Below, piece after piece: positions 15,992 to 24,981 of a stretch of 54,865 nucleotides of DNA (within the stretch, counting starts at the first letter, position 1; every line of letters begins with the position of its first letter). Where the stretch lies: contig CAMDGF010000001.1 of NCBI GenBank assembly GCA_945897555.1, forward strand, positions 1-54,865, written 5' to 3'. The DNA comes from Klebsiella pneumoniae (GTDB lineage: Bacteria; Pseudomonadota; Gammaproteobacteria; Burkholderiales; UBA3065). Below the pieces are notes generated by a model that saw only the letters and a program-made list of their open reading frames with translations, was not told the origin of the DNA and searched no databases. The position numbers and the translations under genes are program-made.

Positions 15992-16123
15992 ATGACCGCT
16001 GCCGACGCCATCCTGCTCAGTTACCTGCTGGGCGCTGCTGCGCTCGGATTCGACGCCTGGCGCGCACGTGCGGCGCGCGCGTCCGCTCGCGCCCGCTTTA
16101 CGGAGGCGGCTGACAACCCATGA
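15992..16123 (+). CDS. ccmD: Heme exporter accessory protein CcmD
   Basis: A 43-residue protein that starts at an ATG preceded by GGAG ten bases earlier and overlaps ccmE by four bases (ATGA). It has one membrane helix (AILLSYLLGAAALGFDAWRA) followed by a basic, Arg- and Ala-rich tail. Size, topology and location between ccmC and ccmE fit CcmD, the small protein that helps release holo-CcmE from CcmABC. Sequence conservation in this family is low, so the call relies mainly on context. Confidence 0.85.
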   Translation: MTAADAILLSYLLGAAALGFDAWRARAARASARARFTEAADNP

Positions 16124-16530
16124 TGAGATCCCCCGTCCGTCGCCGTCGGCTGCTTTGGATCGCTGCCATTTCGCTCGCCGTGAGCGGCACCGCCTACGGC
16201 GTGATCCGCGCCTTCAACGACAACATGGTGTTCTTCTACACGCCGACCCAACTGCTCGCCGGCGAGGCGCCTGCAGAGCGGTCGCTGCGCATCGGTGGCA
16301 TGGTCGAGGCCGGCAGCATCGAGCGCGAACCCGGTACCCTCGAGATCCGTTTCCGCATCACCGACGAGGCGAAGTCGATCCCGGTGACCTATACCGGAGT
16401 GGTGCCTGACCTGTTCCGCGAGGGCAAGGGTGCAGTGGCACAGGGCGAGATGCGCGACGGTGTCTTTGTCGCCAGCGAGATCCTCGCCAAGCACGACGAG
16501 AACTACATGCCACCCAAACTCAAGAACTGA
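16120..16530 (+). CDS. ccmE: Cytochrome c-type biogenesis heme chaperone CcmE
   Basis: 136 residues. One N-terminal membrane helix (about 11-28) is followed by a small beta-barrel domain. The family's heme-binding signature is present near the C terminus as AKHDENYMPP, with His125 as the covalent heme ligand and Tyr129 as the axial ligand. This is the usual HxxxY form. CcmE receives heme from CcmC in the periplasm and hands it to CcmF. The ATG overlaps the ccmD stop. The short C-terminal tail after the motif is typical of the family. Confidence 0.96.
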   Translation: MMRSPVRRRRLLWIAAISLAVSGTAYGVIRAFNDNMVFFYTPTQLLAGEAPAERSLRIGGMVEAGSIEREPGTLEIRFRITDEAKSIPVTYTGVVPDLFREGKGAVAQGEMRDGVFVASEILAKHDENYMPPKLKN

Positions 16531-16605
16531 GACACGTCACGCTTTTGCCCGTGCCGACGTGCATCGTCCACCGCCTGCCCTAGAGACCACCGGAAAACCC
16601 ACACC

Positions 16606-18651
16606 ATGCTCGCCGAACTCGGACAGATCCTGCTCGCGCTCGCGCTCGCCACCACCCTGCTGGTTGGCGCACAACAGTTGTTTGCGTTGCAACGCGGGGG
16701 GTTCGACGCCAATGCTGCCAACCGCCTGCTATCTGCCACCGCCTACACCAGCTTCGGGCTCACGCTTGGAGCCTTCGCGCTGTTGGCTGCGTTGTTCCTC
16801 ACCAGCGATTTCTCGGTGCTCAACGTGGCCGAGAACTCCAACACCCTGCTGCCGCTACCGTACAAGTTCGCCGCGAGTTGGGGCTCGCATGAAGGATCCT
16901 TCCTGCTCTGGAATCTCATGTTGTGCGGCTGGACCGCCGCGCTCGCGGTGGCGTCGCAGGGTCTCGCCGCCGGTTATCGGGCCCGCGTGCTGACCATCCT
17001 GCTGCTGCTGCAGGCACTGTTCCTGCTGTTCATGATCACCAGTTCCAACCCGTTCGAGCGCTTGCTGCCTGCGGTGCCCGAGGGGCGTGACCTCAACCCG
17101 TTGCTGCAAGACCCGTTCATGGTCATCCACCCACCCATGCTCTACATGGGCTATGTCGGCTTCGCGGTGGCCTTCGCGTTTGCTGTTGCAGCGCTGATGG
17201 AGCGGCGCCTCGACCCCACGTGGGCGCGCTGGAGCCGGCCCTGGGCCAACGCGGCGTGGTCCTTCCTGACCATCGGCATCCTGCTCGGCTCGTGGTGGGC
17301 TTACCGCGAACTGGGCTGGGGCGGCTGGTGGTTCTGGGACCCGGTCGAGAACGCCTCCCTGATGCCTTGGCTGGCCGGCACCGCGCTGATCCACTCGCTC
17401 GCCGTGACGGACAAGCGCGACGCGCTCAAAAGCTGGACGGTGTTGCTGTCGATCATCACCTTCGCGCTGTCCCTGCTTGGTACCTTCCTGGTTCGTTCAG
17501 GCGTGCTGACTTCGGTGCATGCGTTTGCCACCGACCCGCAACGCGGCATCTTCATCCTCTCGATGCTGATGCTGATCGTCGGCGCGGCACTCGTGCTCTA
17601 CGCCATGCGGACCCGCGACATCGGCCTCGGCGGCGGATTCGGCAAGGTGTCACGCGAGTCCTTTCTGCTCGCCAATAACGTGCTCATGAGCGCTGCGCTC
17701 GGCGCGGTGATGCTCGGCACGCTCTACCCCCTGTTTGCCGAGGTGATCAGCGGCCGCAAGATGTCGGTCGGGCCACCCTATTTCGAAGCGGTCTTTGTGC
17801 CGCTCCTGCTGCCAGCCGCCTACTTGATGGCCGCTGCACCGAACCTGCGCTGGAAGGAGCACACGCTGGCCAGCCTGCTGCGGCCCATGGTGATCGCAAG
17901 CCTTGTCAGCCTTGCCATCGCCACGGTCTGGGTGCTGCTGATCGGCCCGTTCAAGTGGCTCACTGCATTGGGTCTGGCGGGTGGCCTGCTGCTCACGTGG
18001 GGCACGCTCGATCACGCTCGCACACAACTGCGCAAACTGGCGGGCAGCGGAGAGCCTGTGGCCTTGACGGCTCGCATGCGCCGACTTGGCGCGAGTTACT
18101 GGGCCATGGTCATGGCGCACATGGGCGTCGCGGTCTTCGTCATCGGCGTCACCATGGTCAAGTCGTATGAGACCGAGCAGGACATCGTCATGAAACAGGG
18201 GCAGACCGTGGAGGTCGGCAACGGCTGGCGGCTCACCTTCGTCGGCGTCGACCGCGTCAACGGCGTGAACTACGTGGCACAGCATGGCGTCTTTGAGTTG
18301 ACCGAAGGCGCCGGCCGGGTCATCTATCTGCTCGAACCGCAGAAGCGGATGTATCAGGCGGGCCGTCAGGTCATGACCGAGGCTTCGGTCAATTACGGCA
18401 TCTTCCGTGACATCTATGTGTCGCTGGGTGACCCGGTCGAAAACAAGGCCACCGATGCGACAAGCGACCTCTCCTGGGGCGTACGCATCTACGTCAAGCC
18501 CTTCATGGTCTGGGTCTGGCTGGGCTGCGTCATGATGGCGCTGGGCGGCTTCCTCACCCTCGCCGACCGCCGCTACCGGCTGCGCCAGTCGGCAGGCAGC
18601 AAGGCTGCACGAACGCCGGTTGCGGTCGGCACCAACCCGCAGGGCGCCTGA
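16606..18651 (+). CDS. ccmF: Heme lyase subunit CcmF
   Basis: 681 residues with about 14-15 membrane helices, matching the usual length near 650. The WWD domain is at about 239-258 (WGGWWFWDPVENASLMPWL), with conserved heme-region motifs on both sides (HPPMLYMGYVGF and GVLTSVHAFATDP). CcmF takes heme from CcmE and attaches it to the CXXCH sites presented by CcmH and CcmI. It starts 75 bases after ccmE. This machinery would be needed for the 25 c-type heme sites encoded divergently upstream. Confidence 0.96.
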   Translation: MLAELGQILLALALATTLLVGAQQLFALQRGGFDANAANRLLSATAYTSFGLTLGAFALLAALFLTSDFSVLNVAENSNTLLPLPYKFAASWGSHEGSFLLWNLMLCGWTAALAVASQGLAAGYRARVLTILLLLQALFLLFMITSSNPFERLLPAVPEGRDLNPLLQDPFMVIHPPMLYMGYVGFAVAFAFAVAALMERRLDPTWARWSRPWANAAWSFLTIGILLGSWWAYRELGWGGWWFWDPVENASLMPWLAGTALIHSLAVTDKRDALKSWTVLLSIITFALSLLGTFLVRSGVLTSVHAFATDPQRGIFILSMLMLIVGAALVLYAMRTRDIGLGGGFGKVSRESFLLANNVLMSAALGAVMLGTLYPLFAEVISGRKMSVGPPYFEAVFVPLLLPAAYLMAAAPNLRWKEHTLASLLRPMVIASLVSLAIATVWVLLIGPFKWLTALGLAGGLLLTWGTLDHARTQLRKLAGSGEPVALTARMRRLGASYWAMVMAHMGVAVFVIGVTMVKSYETEQDIVMKQGQTVEVGNGWRLTFVGVDRVNGVNYVAQHGVFELTEGAGRVIYLLEPQKRMYQAGRQVMTEASVNYGIFRDIYVSLGDPVENKATDATSDLSWGVRIYVKPFMVWVWLGCVMMALGGFLTLADRRYRLRQSAGSKAARTPVAVGTNPQGA

Positions 18652-18653
18652 CC

Positions 18654-19187
18654 ATGCCGTCGAACCTGCGCATCGTGTTGCCGCTGCTGGTGCTCGTAGC
18701 GCTGGCGGTGGTGTTCGTCATCGGCCTACAGGGCGATCCGCGCAAGCTGCCATCGGTGTTCATCGACAAGCCGGCGCCCGCATTCAGCTTGCCCGAACTC
18801 GCCGAAGGACAGCCGATGATCACCCCGGAATCCCTGCGCGGACGCGTCTGGGTGCTCAACGTGTTTGCAAGCTGGTGTGGCGCCTGTGTCACCGAGCATC
18901 CTCACCTGCTTGATGTGGCGCGGTTGCAGCGTGTCGAACTGGTGGGGCTGGCTTACAAGGATGAGCCGAGCGATACCCGCGCCTGGCTGGAAGCGCGCGG
19001 CAACCCCTACAGCCACATCGCCGTTGACCGCAACGGGCTGGTCGGTATCGATTACGGCGTCTACGGTGTGCCCGAGACTTTCGTCATCGACGCCGAAGGC
19101 ATCATCCGCTACAAGCACGTCGGCCCGGTCGACCGCGATTTCTTCCGTCAGCACGTCGAGCCACTGCTGACCAAGGGCGTGAGCTGA
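18654..19187 (+). CDS. ccmG: Thiol:disulfide interchange protein CcmG (DsbE)
   Basis: 177 residues. An N-terminal membrane anchor (about 8-24) is followed by a periplasmic thioredoxin fold with the active site FASWCGACVTEHP (Cys75, Cys78), and the cis-Pro segment GVYGVPETFVID. CcmG reduces the cysteines of apocytochrome c before heme attachment. The start lies two bases after the ccmF stop, and the stop overlaps the ccmH ATG by one base. All features are ordinary for the family. Confidence 0.95.
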   Translation: MPSNLRIVLPLLVLVALAVVFVIGLQGDPRKLPSVFIDKPAPAFSLPELAEGQPMITPESLRGRVWVLNVFASWCGACVTEHPHLLDVARLQRVELVGLAYKDEPSDTRAWLEARGNPYSHIAVDRNGLVGIDYGVYGVPETFVIDAEGIIRYKHVGPVDRDFFRQHVEPLLTKGVS

Positions 19188-19699
19188 TGGGCCCGCGTAC
19201 ACGCGAGCGGATGGCCCGCGCGGGCATCGCAGCCTTCCTGGTGCTTACCACCCTGCTGCCTGCCGGCCCTGTGGATGCCGACGAGGGCGTCGCGCCCGCC
19301 GGTGTGCCAGCCGGCACCGATCTGGTTCGCTTGCGCGAGATCTCCGCCGACCTGCGCTGCCTCGTTTGTCAGAACCAGTCGATCGCCGATTCGCATGCCG
19401 GGCTCGCCATCGATCTGCGCAATCAGGTCGTGAAATTGATGGCCGAGGGCAAGTCGGACGACGACATCAAACAATACATGGTGGACCGCTACGGCGAGTT
19501 CGTGCTCTACGACCCGCCCTTCTCAGTCAGCAACGCCGCCCTCTGGATAGGCCCCTTTGCGTTGGTGCTTCTGGGCGTCTGGGTGGCGCGCCGCGCCATC
19601 GCCGCGCGCGCCGCAGCGGCGCCGACCACGGCGCTGAGTGTGGCCGAGCGCGACGCGCTCGAGGCGCGTTACCGAAACGCCACCAGCGACGAAACGTAG
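19187..19699 (+). CDS. ccmH: Cytochrome c maturation thiol oxidoreductase CcmH
   Basis: 170 residues. A signal sequence is followed by the signature LRCLVCQNQSIADS, with Cys58 and Cys61, then a three-helix domain and a single membrane anchor at about 120-140. CcmH works with CcmG to keep the CXXCH cysteines reduced and forms part of the CcmFHI ligase. It is the short form without a CcmI-type TPR extension, consistent with a separate ccmI at the head of this operon. It is the last gene before the convergent rng. Confidence 0.95.
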   Translation: MGPRTRERMARAGIAAFLVLTTLLPAGPVDADEGVAPAGVPAGTDLVRLREISADLRCLVCQNQSIADSHAGLAIDLRNQVVKLMAEGKSDDDIKQYMVDRYGEFVLYDPPFSVSNAALWIGPFALVLLGVWVARRAIAARAAAAPTTALSVAERDALEARYRNATSDET

Positions 19700-19702
19700 C
19701 GA

Positions 19703-19748
19703 GGATGTCCCGTTGCGAAGCGTATGGCACTGGACGCCCGGGACATCC
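19703..19748. repeat. 10-bp inverted repeat between convergent ccmH and rng
   Basis: GGATGTCCCG (19703-19712) and CGGGACATCC (19739-19748) are perfect reverse complements with a 26-base loop. It begins three bases after the ccmH stop, in the 113-base gap between two convergent genes. There is no T-run, so a rho-independent terminator is not supported. A processing or stability hairpin, or a protein site, is possible. Confidence 0.4.
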
Positions 19749-19812
19749 CTGAGGGTCGGCAGATGAGCAGGCACCCAACAACGACGCAGAGGCCCGACGC
19801 AGTGGTTTCGTC

Positions 19813-21306
19813 CTACAGGAGCACGATGTCGTAGGCTTCCTGGGAGTAGTTGGCCTCCACCTGCAACGAGACCGGGCGCTGCACGAATTCCTCCAGTAGC
19901 GCCAAGTTCGTCGACTCCTCATCGAGGAACAGATCGACCACCTGCTGGCTGGCGACGATCCTGAACTCGCGCGGCTTGAACTGCCGCAGTTCGCGCACCA
20001 CCTCGCGCATGATCTCGTAACACACCGTCTGCGCCGTCTTGATCTCGCCCCGCCCCTGACAGGCCGGACACGGCTCGCAAAGCACGTGTGCCAGAGACTC
20101 GCGGGTTCGCTTGCGGGTGATCTCGACCAGGCCCTGCGGCGTGAAATCGTTGACGGCGATGCGCATGCGGTCGCGGCTCACCGCACGCCGCAATTCAGTA
20201 AGGACTGCTTCACGGTGCTCCGGCAGGTCCATGTCGATGAAGTCGATGATGATGATGCCGCCGAGGTTGCGCAGTCGCAGCTGCCGGGCGATAACCTGTG
20301 CCGCCTCGAGATTGGTCTTGAACACCGTCTCATCAAAGTTCTTGTGGCCGACGAAGCCACCGGTGTTCACGTCTACCGTGGTGAGCGCCTCGGTCTGATC
20401 GATGATGACGTAGCCACCGCTCTTCAGATCGACGCGCCGGCCCAGAGCGCGCTCGATCTCTTCCTCGATGCGGTAGAGGTCGAACAGGGGGCGGTCGGCA
20501 CTGTAGTGCTCGATGTGGCCCAGCGCTGCCGGCGTGTAGAGCTCGGCAAAACCGATCATGCGCTGGTGCGTCTCACGCGAATCGACGACGATTCGGCAGG
20601 TCTCCTCCCACACCATGTCACGCAGCGCGCGCAGCGGCAAGCGCAGGTCGTGGTGCAGCCATTCGATGCCTGTGGCAGCGAGCGAGCGTCGCTCCACCTC
20701 GGCCCAAAGGCGCTGCAGATAATCGACGTCAGTGGCGAGATCGCTGTCGCTGGCCTGCTCGGCGTTGGTCCGGATGATGTAGCCACCACCGACCCCAGTG
20801 CGACCCGATACCGCCTCTGACACCGCACGCCCGTCGAGGATGCCCTGCAAGCGCAACCGTTGGGCCTCGCGCGCCGCCTCGCCCTCGATGCGCTGGGACA
20901 CGCCGATGTGGTCGTCGTCGGGTATGTAGACAAGAAAGCGCCCGGCCAGACTGATCTGCGTGGTCAATCGGGCGCCCTTGGTGCCGATCGGGTCCTTCAT
21001 GACCTGCACCACAAGACGCTCGCCCTCTTGCAGCAGTTGCTCGATGGGCACACTGGCAGGCACCAAGCCGGGCCGACGGATATCGGCCACATGTAGAAAG
21101 GCCGCGCGATCGAGACCGATATCGATGAAGGCCGACTGCATGCCAGGAAGCACCCGCCGCACCAGCCCGGCGTAAACGTTGCCGACCAGCCCGACATGGC
21201 TGGTCCGCTCGATGTGGATCTCTTGCACCACACCGTTCTCGGTCACCGCCACGCGCGTCTCCTGCGGCGTGACGTTGATGAGGATCTCCTCGTGCACCAG
21301 ACCCAT
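19813..21306 (-). CDS. rng: Ribonuclease G
   Basis: 497 residues from the ATG at 21306, which overlaps the maf stop by one base. The N-terminal half carries an S1-like RNA-binding domain (VGLVGNVYAGLVRRVLPGMQ, SAFIDIGLDRAAFLHVADI). The catalytic magnesium-binding aspartates are in VDVNTGGFVG and IIIIDFIDMD, and the zinc-link cysteines are in CEPCPACQGRG. The length fits RNase G rather than the longer RNase E. It processes 16S rRNA 5' ends and degrades some mRNAs. It is the last gene of the proA-nadD-rsfS-rlmH-maf-rng run. Confidence 0.95.
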   Translation of the reverse strand: MGLVHEEILINVTPQETRVAVTENGVVQEIHIERTSHVGLVGNVYAGLVRRVLPGMQSAFIDIGLDRAAFLHVADIRRPGLVPASVPIEQLLQEGERLVVQVMKDPIGTKGARLTTQISLAGRFLVYIPDDDHIGVSQRIEGEAAREAQRLRLQGILDGRAVSEAVSGRTGVGGGYIIRTNAEQASDSDLATDVDYLQRLWAEVERRSLAATGIEWLHHDLRLPLRALRDMVWEETCRIVVDSRETHQRMIGFAELYTPAALGHIEHYSADRPLFDLYRIEEEIERALGRRVDLKSGGYVIIDQTEALTTVDVNTGGFVGHKNFDETVFKTNLEAAQVIARQLRLRNLGGIIIIDFIDMDLPEHREAVLTELRRAVSRDRMRIAVNDFTPQGLVEITRKRTRESLAHVLCEPCPACQGRGEIKTAQTVCYEIMREVVRELRQFKPREFRIVASQQVVDLFLDEESTNLALLEEFVQRPVSLQVEANYSQEAYDIVLL

Positions 21307-21920
21307 CAGACAGCCCCGCTGGCCACGATGATCCCGGCCTCGGCCAGCAGGTCGGCGGTCTCGAACAGTGGCAGGCCCATCACACCACTGTAGCTGCCCT
21401 CGAGATGTTCGACGAAGCAAGCTGCCCGACCCTGGATGCCATAGGCACCGGCCTTGTCGAAAGCCTCACCGCTGGCCACGTAATCGCGGATCTGCGAGTC
21501 GGTGAGACGGGCGAATCGCACTCGGCTCACCGAGATGCGCAGGTCGACGTGATCGCCCTCGGCGAGCGCCACAGCGGTGAGCACCTGGTGCTCGCGGCCG
21601 GAGAGTCGGCCGAGGATGGCGATGGCGTCGTCGGCATCGACAGCCTTGCCAAAGATCTCGCCGGCCAGCGCCACGGTGGTGTCTGCTCCGAGCACCGGCG
21701 CCGGAGCCTCCGCCCGGGCTGACAGCTCGGCGACCCCAGCCAGGGCCTTGTCACGAGCAAGACGCTTGACATAGACCAGTGGCGGCTCGCCTGGCACGGG
21801 TGTCTCATCCACCACCCGCTCGGCAGACAGCCGCAACACGACCGGCGTGTAGCCGGCCTGGGCGAGCAGTTCGTGCCGGCGCGGGCTGGCCGAGGCGATG
21901 TAGAAGGATCGATGGTTCAC
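21306..21920 (-). CDS. maf: Maf-family nucleoside triphosphate pyrophosphatase
   Basis: 204 residues starting with the family motif IASASPRRHELLAQAG. GADTTVAL and the EAFDKAGAYGIQG segment, which line the active site, are also present. Maf proteins hydrolyse non-canonical or UTP/dTTP-type nucleotides and limit septum formation in some bacteria. The gene overlaps rng by one base and follows rlmH after 57 bases. The exact substrate class (YhdE or YceF type) cannot be fixed by eye. Confidence 0.92.
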   Translation of the reverse strand: MNHRSFYIASASPRRHELLAQAGYTPVVLRLSAERVVDETPVPGEPPLVYVKRLARDKALAGVAELSARAEAPAPVLGADTTVALAGEIFGKAVDADDAIAILGRLSGREHQVLTAVALAEGDHVDLRISVSRVRFARLTDSQIRDYVASGEAFDKAGAYGIQGRAACFVEHLEGSYSGVMGLPLFETADLLAEAGIIVASGAV

Positions 21921-21977
21921 GTCGACTCAGAGGTTAGCGCGAAAACGCCAGCGGCGAAGCACCCCGCTGCCGGCGGT

Positions 21978-22448
21978 TCACTCGCGATGATAGGGGTGCC
22001 CGGCGAGGATGGTGGTGGCGCGGTACAGCTGTTCGAGCAGCAGCACCCGCGCCAGACCATGCGGCAGCGTCATCGGCGACAACGCCAGCAGCAGATCGGC
22101 ACTTTCCCGCAACGCTTTCGAGTGTCCGTCTGGCCCGCCGAGCAGGTAAGCGACGTCGCCACCCTCAGCCTGCCAATCGCGCAGATGGTCGGCCAACTGC
22201 CGGGTGCTGAGGCCACGGCCGCGCTCATCCAGAACCACCCGGCGCGCCCCCCGCGGCACGGCGGCCAGCAGTCGCTCACCCTCGCTGGCGGCCATGCGCT
22301 CGACCGGTCTGCCCTCGCTGCGCGGCTCAGCCCGCAGCGCCACGACGTCGACCGACCACGGCCGGGTGAAGCGACGCGAATAGTCGTCGCAGGCAAGTTG
22401 TTGCCAATCGGCCAGGCGGTCACCGATGGCGAGAACATGCAGCCGCAT
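21978..22448 (-). CDS. rlmH: 23S rRNA pseudouridine-1915 N3-methyltransferase RlmH
   Basis: 156 residues, the standard length. The SPOUT methyltransferase knot is visible as DVAYLLGGPDGHS and LPHGLARVLLLEQLYRA, ending GHPYHRE as in other RlmH proteins. I chose the ATG at 22448 because it begins MRLHVLAIGDR, the conserved N terminus. An open frame upstream is out-of-family sequence overlapping rsfS. RlmH modifies helix 69 of the assembled ribosome and is usually next to rsfS, as here. Confidence 0.95.
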   Translation of the reverse strand: MRLHVLAIGDRLADWQQLACDDYSRRFTRPWSVDVVALRAEPRSEGRPVERMAASEGERLLAAVPRGARRVVLDERGRGLSTRQLADHLRDWQAEGGDVAYLLGGPDGHSKALRESADLLLALSPMTLPHGLARVLLLEQLYRATTILAGHPYHRE

Positions 22449-22479
22449 CGGCAGTCCTTCTGCGGCCGGCAGCGCGGCC

Positions 22480-22926
22480 TCAGCCCTGTCGTGTCGGCAG
22501 GCCGGGCAGCGGCCCGGCACGACCCGATCGGGACCCTGGCCCAAGGGCCTCGGTGGAACCGGCAAAGGTACCCGTGGCTTTGAGTTGCCGCGCCACGCGC
22601 GAGGCATCGCCACCCCAGAGTTCGTCGATGTTGTAGTACTCGCGCACTTGCGCCTGCATGACATGCACGACCACGTCGCCGAGGTCGATGAGGACCCACT
22701 CGCCCGCCTGTTCGCCCTCTACGCCGATCACCTCGCCAGCGGCCGCTTTGACCTTCTCCTGTACCTCGTCAGCCAGCGAACGCACGTGGCGATTCGATGT
22801 GCCGGTAGCGATGACCATGTAATCGGTCAAAGACGTGAGGTGACGCACCGGTAATACCGCGAGGTCCTGCGCCTTGACGTCCTCGAGTGCGTCGACCACC
22901 GTGTCTTTGAGTTGCTCGCTGTTCAT
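22480..22926 (-). CDS. rsfS: Ribosomal silencing factor RsfS
   Basis: 148 residues. The core of about 115 residues has the family features (LTDYMVIATGTSNRHVRSLA, GEWVLIDLGDVVVHVM, REYYNIDELWG). It binds ribosomal protein L14 and blocks subunit joining in starvation. The last 30 or so residues are a Gly/Pro/Arg-rich tail with no counterpart that I recall; this may be natural extension caused by a lost stop codon. The ATG overlaps the nadD stop by four bases. Confidence 0.93.
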   Translation of the reverse strand: MNSEQLKDTVVDALEDVKAQDLAVLPVRHLTSLTDYMVIATGTSNRHVRSLADEVQEKVKAAAGEVIGVEGEQAGEWVLIDLGDVVVHVMQAQVREYYNIDELWGGDASRVARQLKATGTFAGSTEALGPGSRSGRAGPLPGLPTRQG

Positions 22927-23633
22927 TGTGGAGAGATCTCCTGGGAACCTGTGATGCCATTGCCGGCGTCTTGGGTCGAGTAGAGGCCGTGCCGGTGGAT
23001 GTACTCAAGAACCGCATCCGGCAGGAGGTAGCGTGGCGACACGCCCGAGCGCAGCTGGCTGCGCAGCAGCGAGGCCGAGATGTCAAGTGCGGTCATGGTG
23101 TGAATGGCGATACGGCCGCCGGGCGCGCGCCCCAGCGGCGCCATATTGACCACGGAGCGGCTGGCAAAAGCCTCCCAAAGTTCTGCGCCAAGTGCCGACT
23201 CCCAGCTGGTGACACCATAGCCCGGGCGTTGTGCGACAACGATGTGGCAGATCTCCAGAAGCTCACGCCAGCGGTGCCAGTCTGGCAGGGACAAGAAAGC
23301 ATCGGCCCCCATCATCAGGACCACCGGAGTGCGCGGTGGCAGCGTGGCTCGCAGCTCGGTGACGGTATCGAAGGAATAGGATTGGCCAGCACGGATGAGC
23401 TCACGCTCATCCATGACAAAGCGCGGGTTGCCAGCAATGGCCAGACGCACCATCTCGGCGCGGTGCGCGTTGCTCGCCGCCGGCTGTGCGCGGTGGGGTG
23501 GCGTACCGGTGGGGATGAAGCGGATCTGGGCGAGATCGAGCAAACCTGCGACCTCCTCAGCGAGGCGCAGGTGACCGTTGTGGATAGGGTCGAAGGTACC
23601 GCCGAGGATGCCGACCGGTGTCAGTGTCGCCAA
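22923..23633 (-). CDS. nadD: Nicotinate-nucleotide adenylyltransferase NadD
   Basis: 236 residues. The nucleotidyltransferase motif GILGGTFDPIHNGHL is near the N terminus and the second motif DISASLLRSQLRSG near the C terminus. NadD converts nicotinate mononucleotide to deamido-NAD in NAD synthesis. The C-terminal tail after the family core is about 15 residues longer than usual. It begins nine bases after the proA stop and overlaps rsfS by four bases. Confidence 0.95.
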   Translation of the reverse strand: MATLTPVGILGGTFDPIHNGHLRLAEEVAGLLDLAQIRFIPTGTPPHRAQPAASNAHRAEMVRLAIAGNPRFVMDERELIRAGQSYSFDTVTELRATLPPRTPVVLMMGADAFLSLPDWHRWRELLEICHIVVAQRPGYGVTSWESALGAELWEAFASRSVVNMAPLGRAPGGRIAIHTMTALDISASLLRSQLRSGVSPRYLLPDAVLEYIHRHGLYSTQDAGNGITGSQEISPQ

Positions 23634-23642
23634 TGCCGCCGC

Positions 23643-24935
23643 CTAGGTCCGGATCTGACCGTCACCCAGCACCACCCATTTGAGCGTGGTGAGGCCCTCG
23701 AGGCCCACCGGGCCACGGGCATGGAGCTTGTCAGTGGAGATACCGATCTCGGCCCCGAGCCCGTACTCGAAACCATCGGCAAAGCGGGTGCTGGCGTTGA
23801 CCATGACCGAACTCGAATCGACCTCGCGCAAGAAACGCCGGGCCCGGCTGTAGTCCTCGGTGACGATGCTGTCGGTGTGCTGGCTGCCGTAGGTGTTGAT
23901 ATGTTCGATGGCTTGATCCAGCCCGTCGACGAGGCGGATGCTGAGGATGGCGGCGAGATACTCGGTGCGCCAGTCGTCTTCGGTGGCGGCCTTGATGCCT
24001 GGCAAGAGGGCGCAGGTGCGCTCGCAACCGCGCAATTCGATGCCCTTGTCGGCGTAGATACGAGCCAGCAGCGGCAGCACGGTGGGTGCGATGACGACGT
24101 GCACCAGCAAGGTCTCCATGGTGTTGCAAGTGCCCAGACGCTGGGTCTTGGCGTTGTCGGCGATGCGCACGGCCTTCTCGACATCTGCACCCGCGTCGAT
24201 GTAGACGTGGCAGATGCCGTCGAGATGCTTGATAACCGGGATGCGCGCCTCGCGGTCGATGCGTTCGACCAGACTCTTGCCACCGCGCGGCACGATGACG
24301 TCGACGTACGGCTTCATGGTGATGAGTTCGCCCACCGCGGCACGATCAGTGGTCTCGACCACCTGCACCGCCGACTCGGGCAGGCCGGCCTCGCGCAGGC
24401 CCTCGCTGACGCAACGTGCGATGGCGCGGTTGGCGCGGATCGCCTCGGAACCGCCGCGCAGGATGCAGGCATTGCCGCTCTTGAGGCACAGGCCGGCAGC
24501 GTCCGCGGTCACATTGGGCCGCGCTTCGTAGATGATGCCGATGACGCCCAGCGGCACGCGCATGCGGCCGACCTGGATGCCGGACGGCCGGTACGCGAAG
24601 CCGCCCATCTCGCCTACCGGGTCCGGCAGGGCGGCGATCTGCTCGAGGCCGGCCGCCATCGATTCGACGCTCTTTGCCGTCATGGCCAGGCGGTCGAGCA
24701 TGGCGTCGTCCAGACCGGCGGCACGGGCGGCTGCCACATCTTCAGCGTTGGCCTCAAGCAACGCAGCGGTGTCGCGACGGATGGCAGCGGCCATCACCGC
24801 GAGCGCCCGGTTCTTGGCTCGTGTGTCGGCGCACGCCAGCGCCCGGCTGGCGGCGCGGGCGGCGCGCCCAAGGCCGTGCATGTAGCTGGCGATGTCGATG
24901 GCGTCGGCCGCGCTGCGGTCGGTGGGAGCGTTCAT
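23643..24935 (-). CDS. proA: Gamma-glutamyl phosphate reductase ProA
   Basis: 430 residues from the ATG at 24935 (MNAPTDRS); a longer open frame upstream runs into rph and is not family-like. The aldehyde-dehydrogenase fold shows the catalytic cysteine in [14 protein letters not shown] and the nucleotide-binding region [15 protein letters not shown]. ProA reduces gamma-glutamyl phosphate to glutamate semialdehyde in proline synthesis. proB is not in the window. It lies 46 bases after the rph stop. Confidence 0.95.
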   Translation of the reverse strand: MNAPTDRSAADAIDIASYMHGLGRAARAASRALACADTRAKNRALAVMAAAIRRDTAALLEANAEDVAAARAAGLDDAMLDRLAMTAKSVESMAAGLEQIAALPDPVGEMGGFAYRPSGIQVGRMRVPLGVIGIIYEARPNVTADAAGLCLKSGNACILRGGSEAIRANRAIARCVSEGLREAGLPESAVQVVETTDRAAVGELITMKPYVDVIVPRGGKSLVERIDREARIPVIKHLDGICHVYIDAGADVEKAVRIADNAKTQRLGTCNTMETLLVHVVIAPTVLPLLARIYADKGIELRGCERTCALLPGIKAATEDDWRTEYLAAILSIRLVDGLDQAIEHINTYGSQHTDSIVTEDYSRARRFLREVDSSSVMVNASTRFADGFEYGLGAEIGISTDKLHARGPVGLEGLTTLKWVVLGDGQIRT

Positions 24936-24981
24936 GACCACAAGTCTCGCATGTCGCGGTGGGGTAGACCAGACCGCGGGC

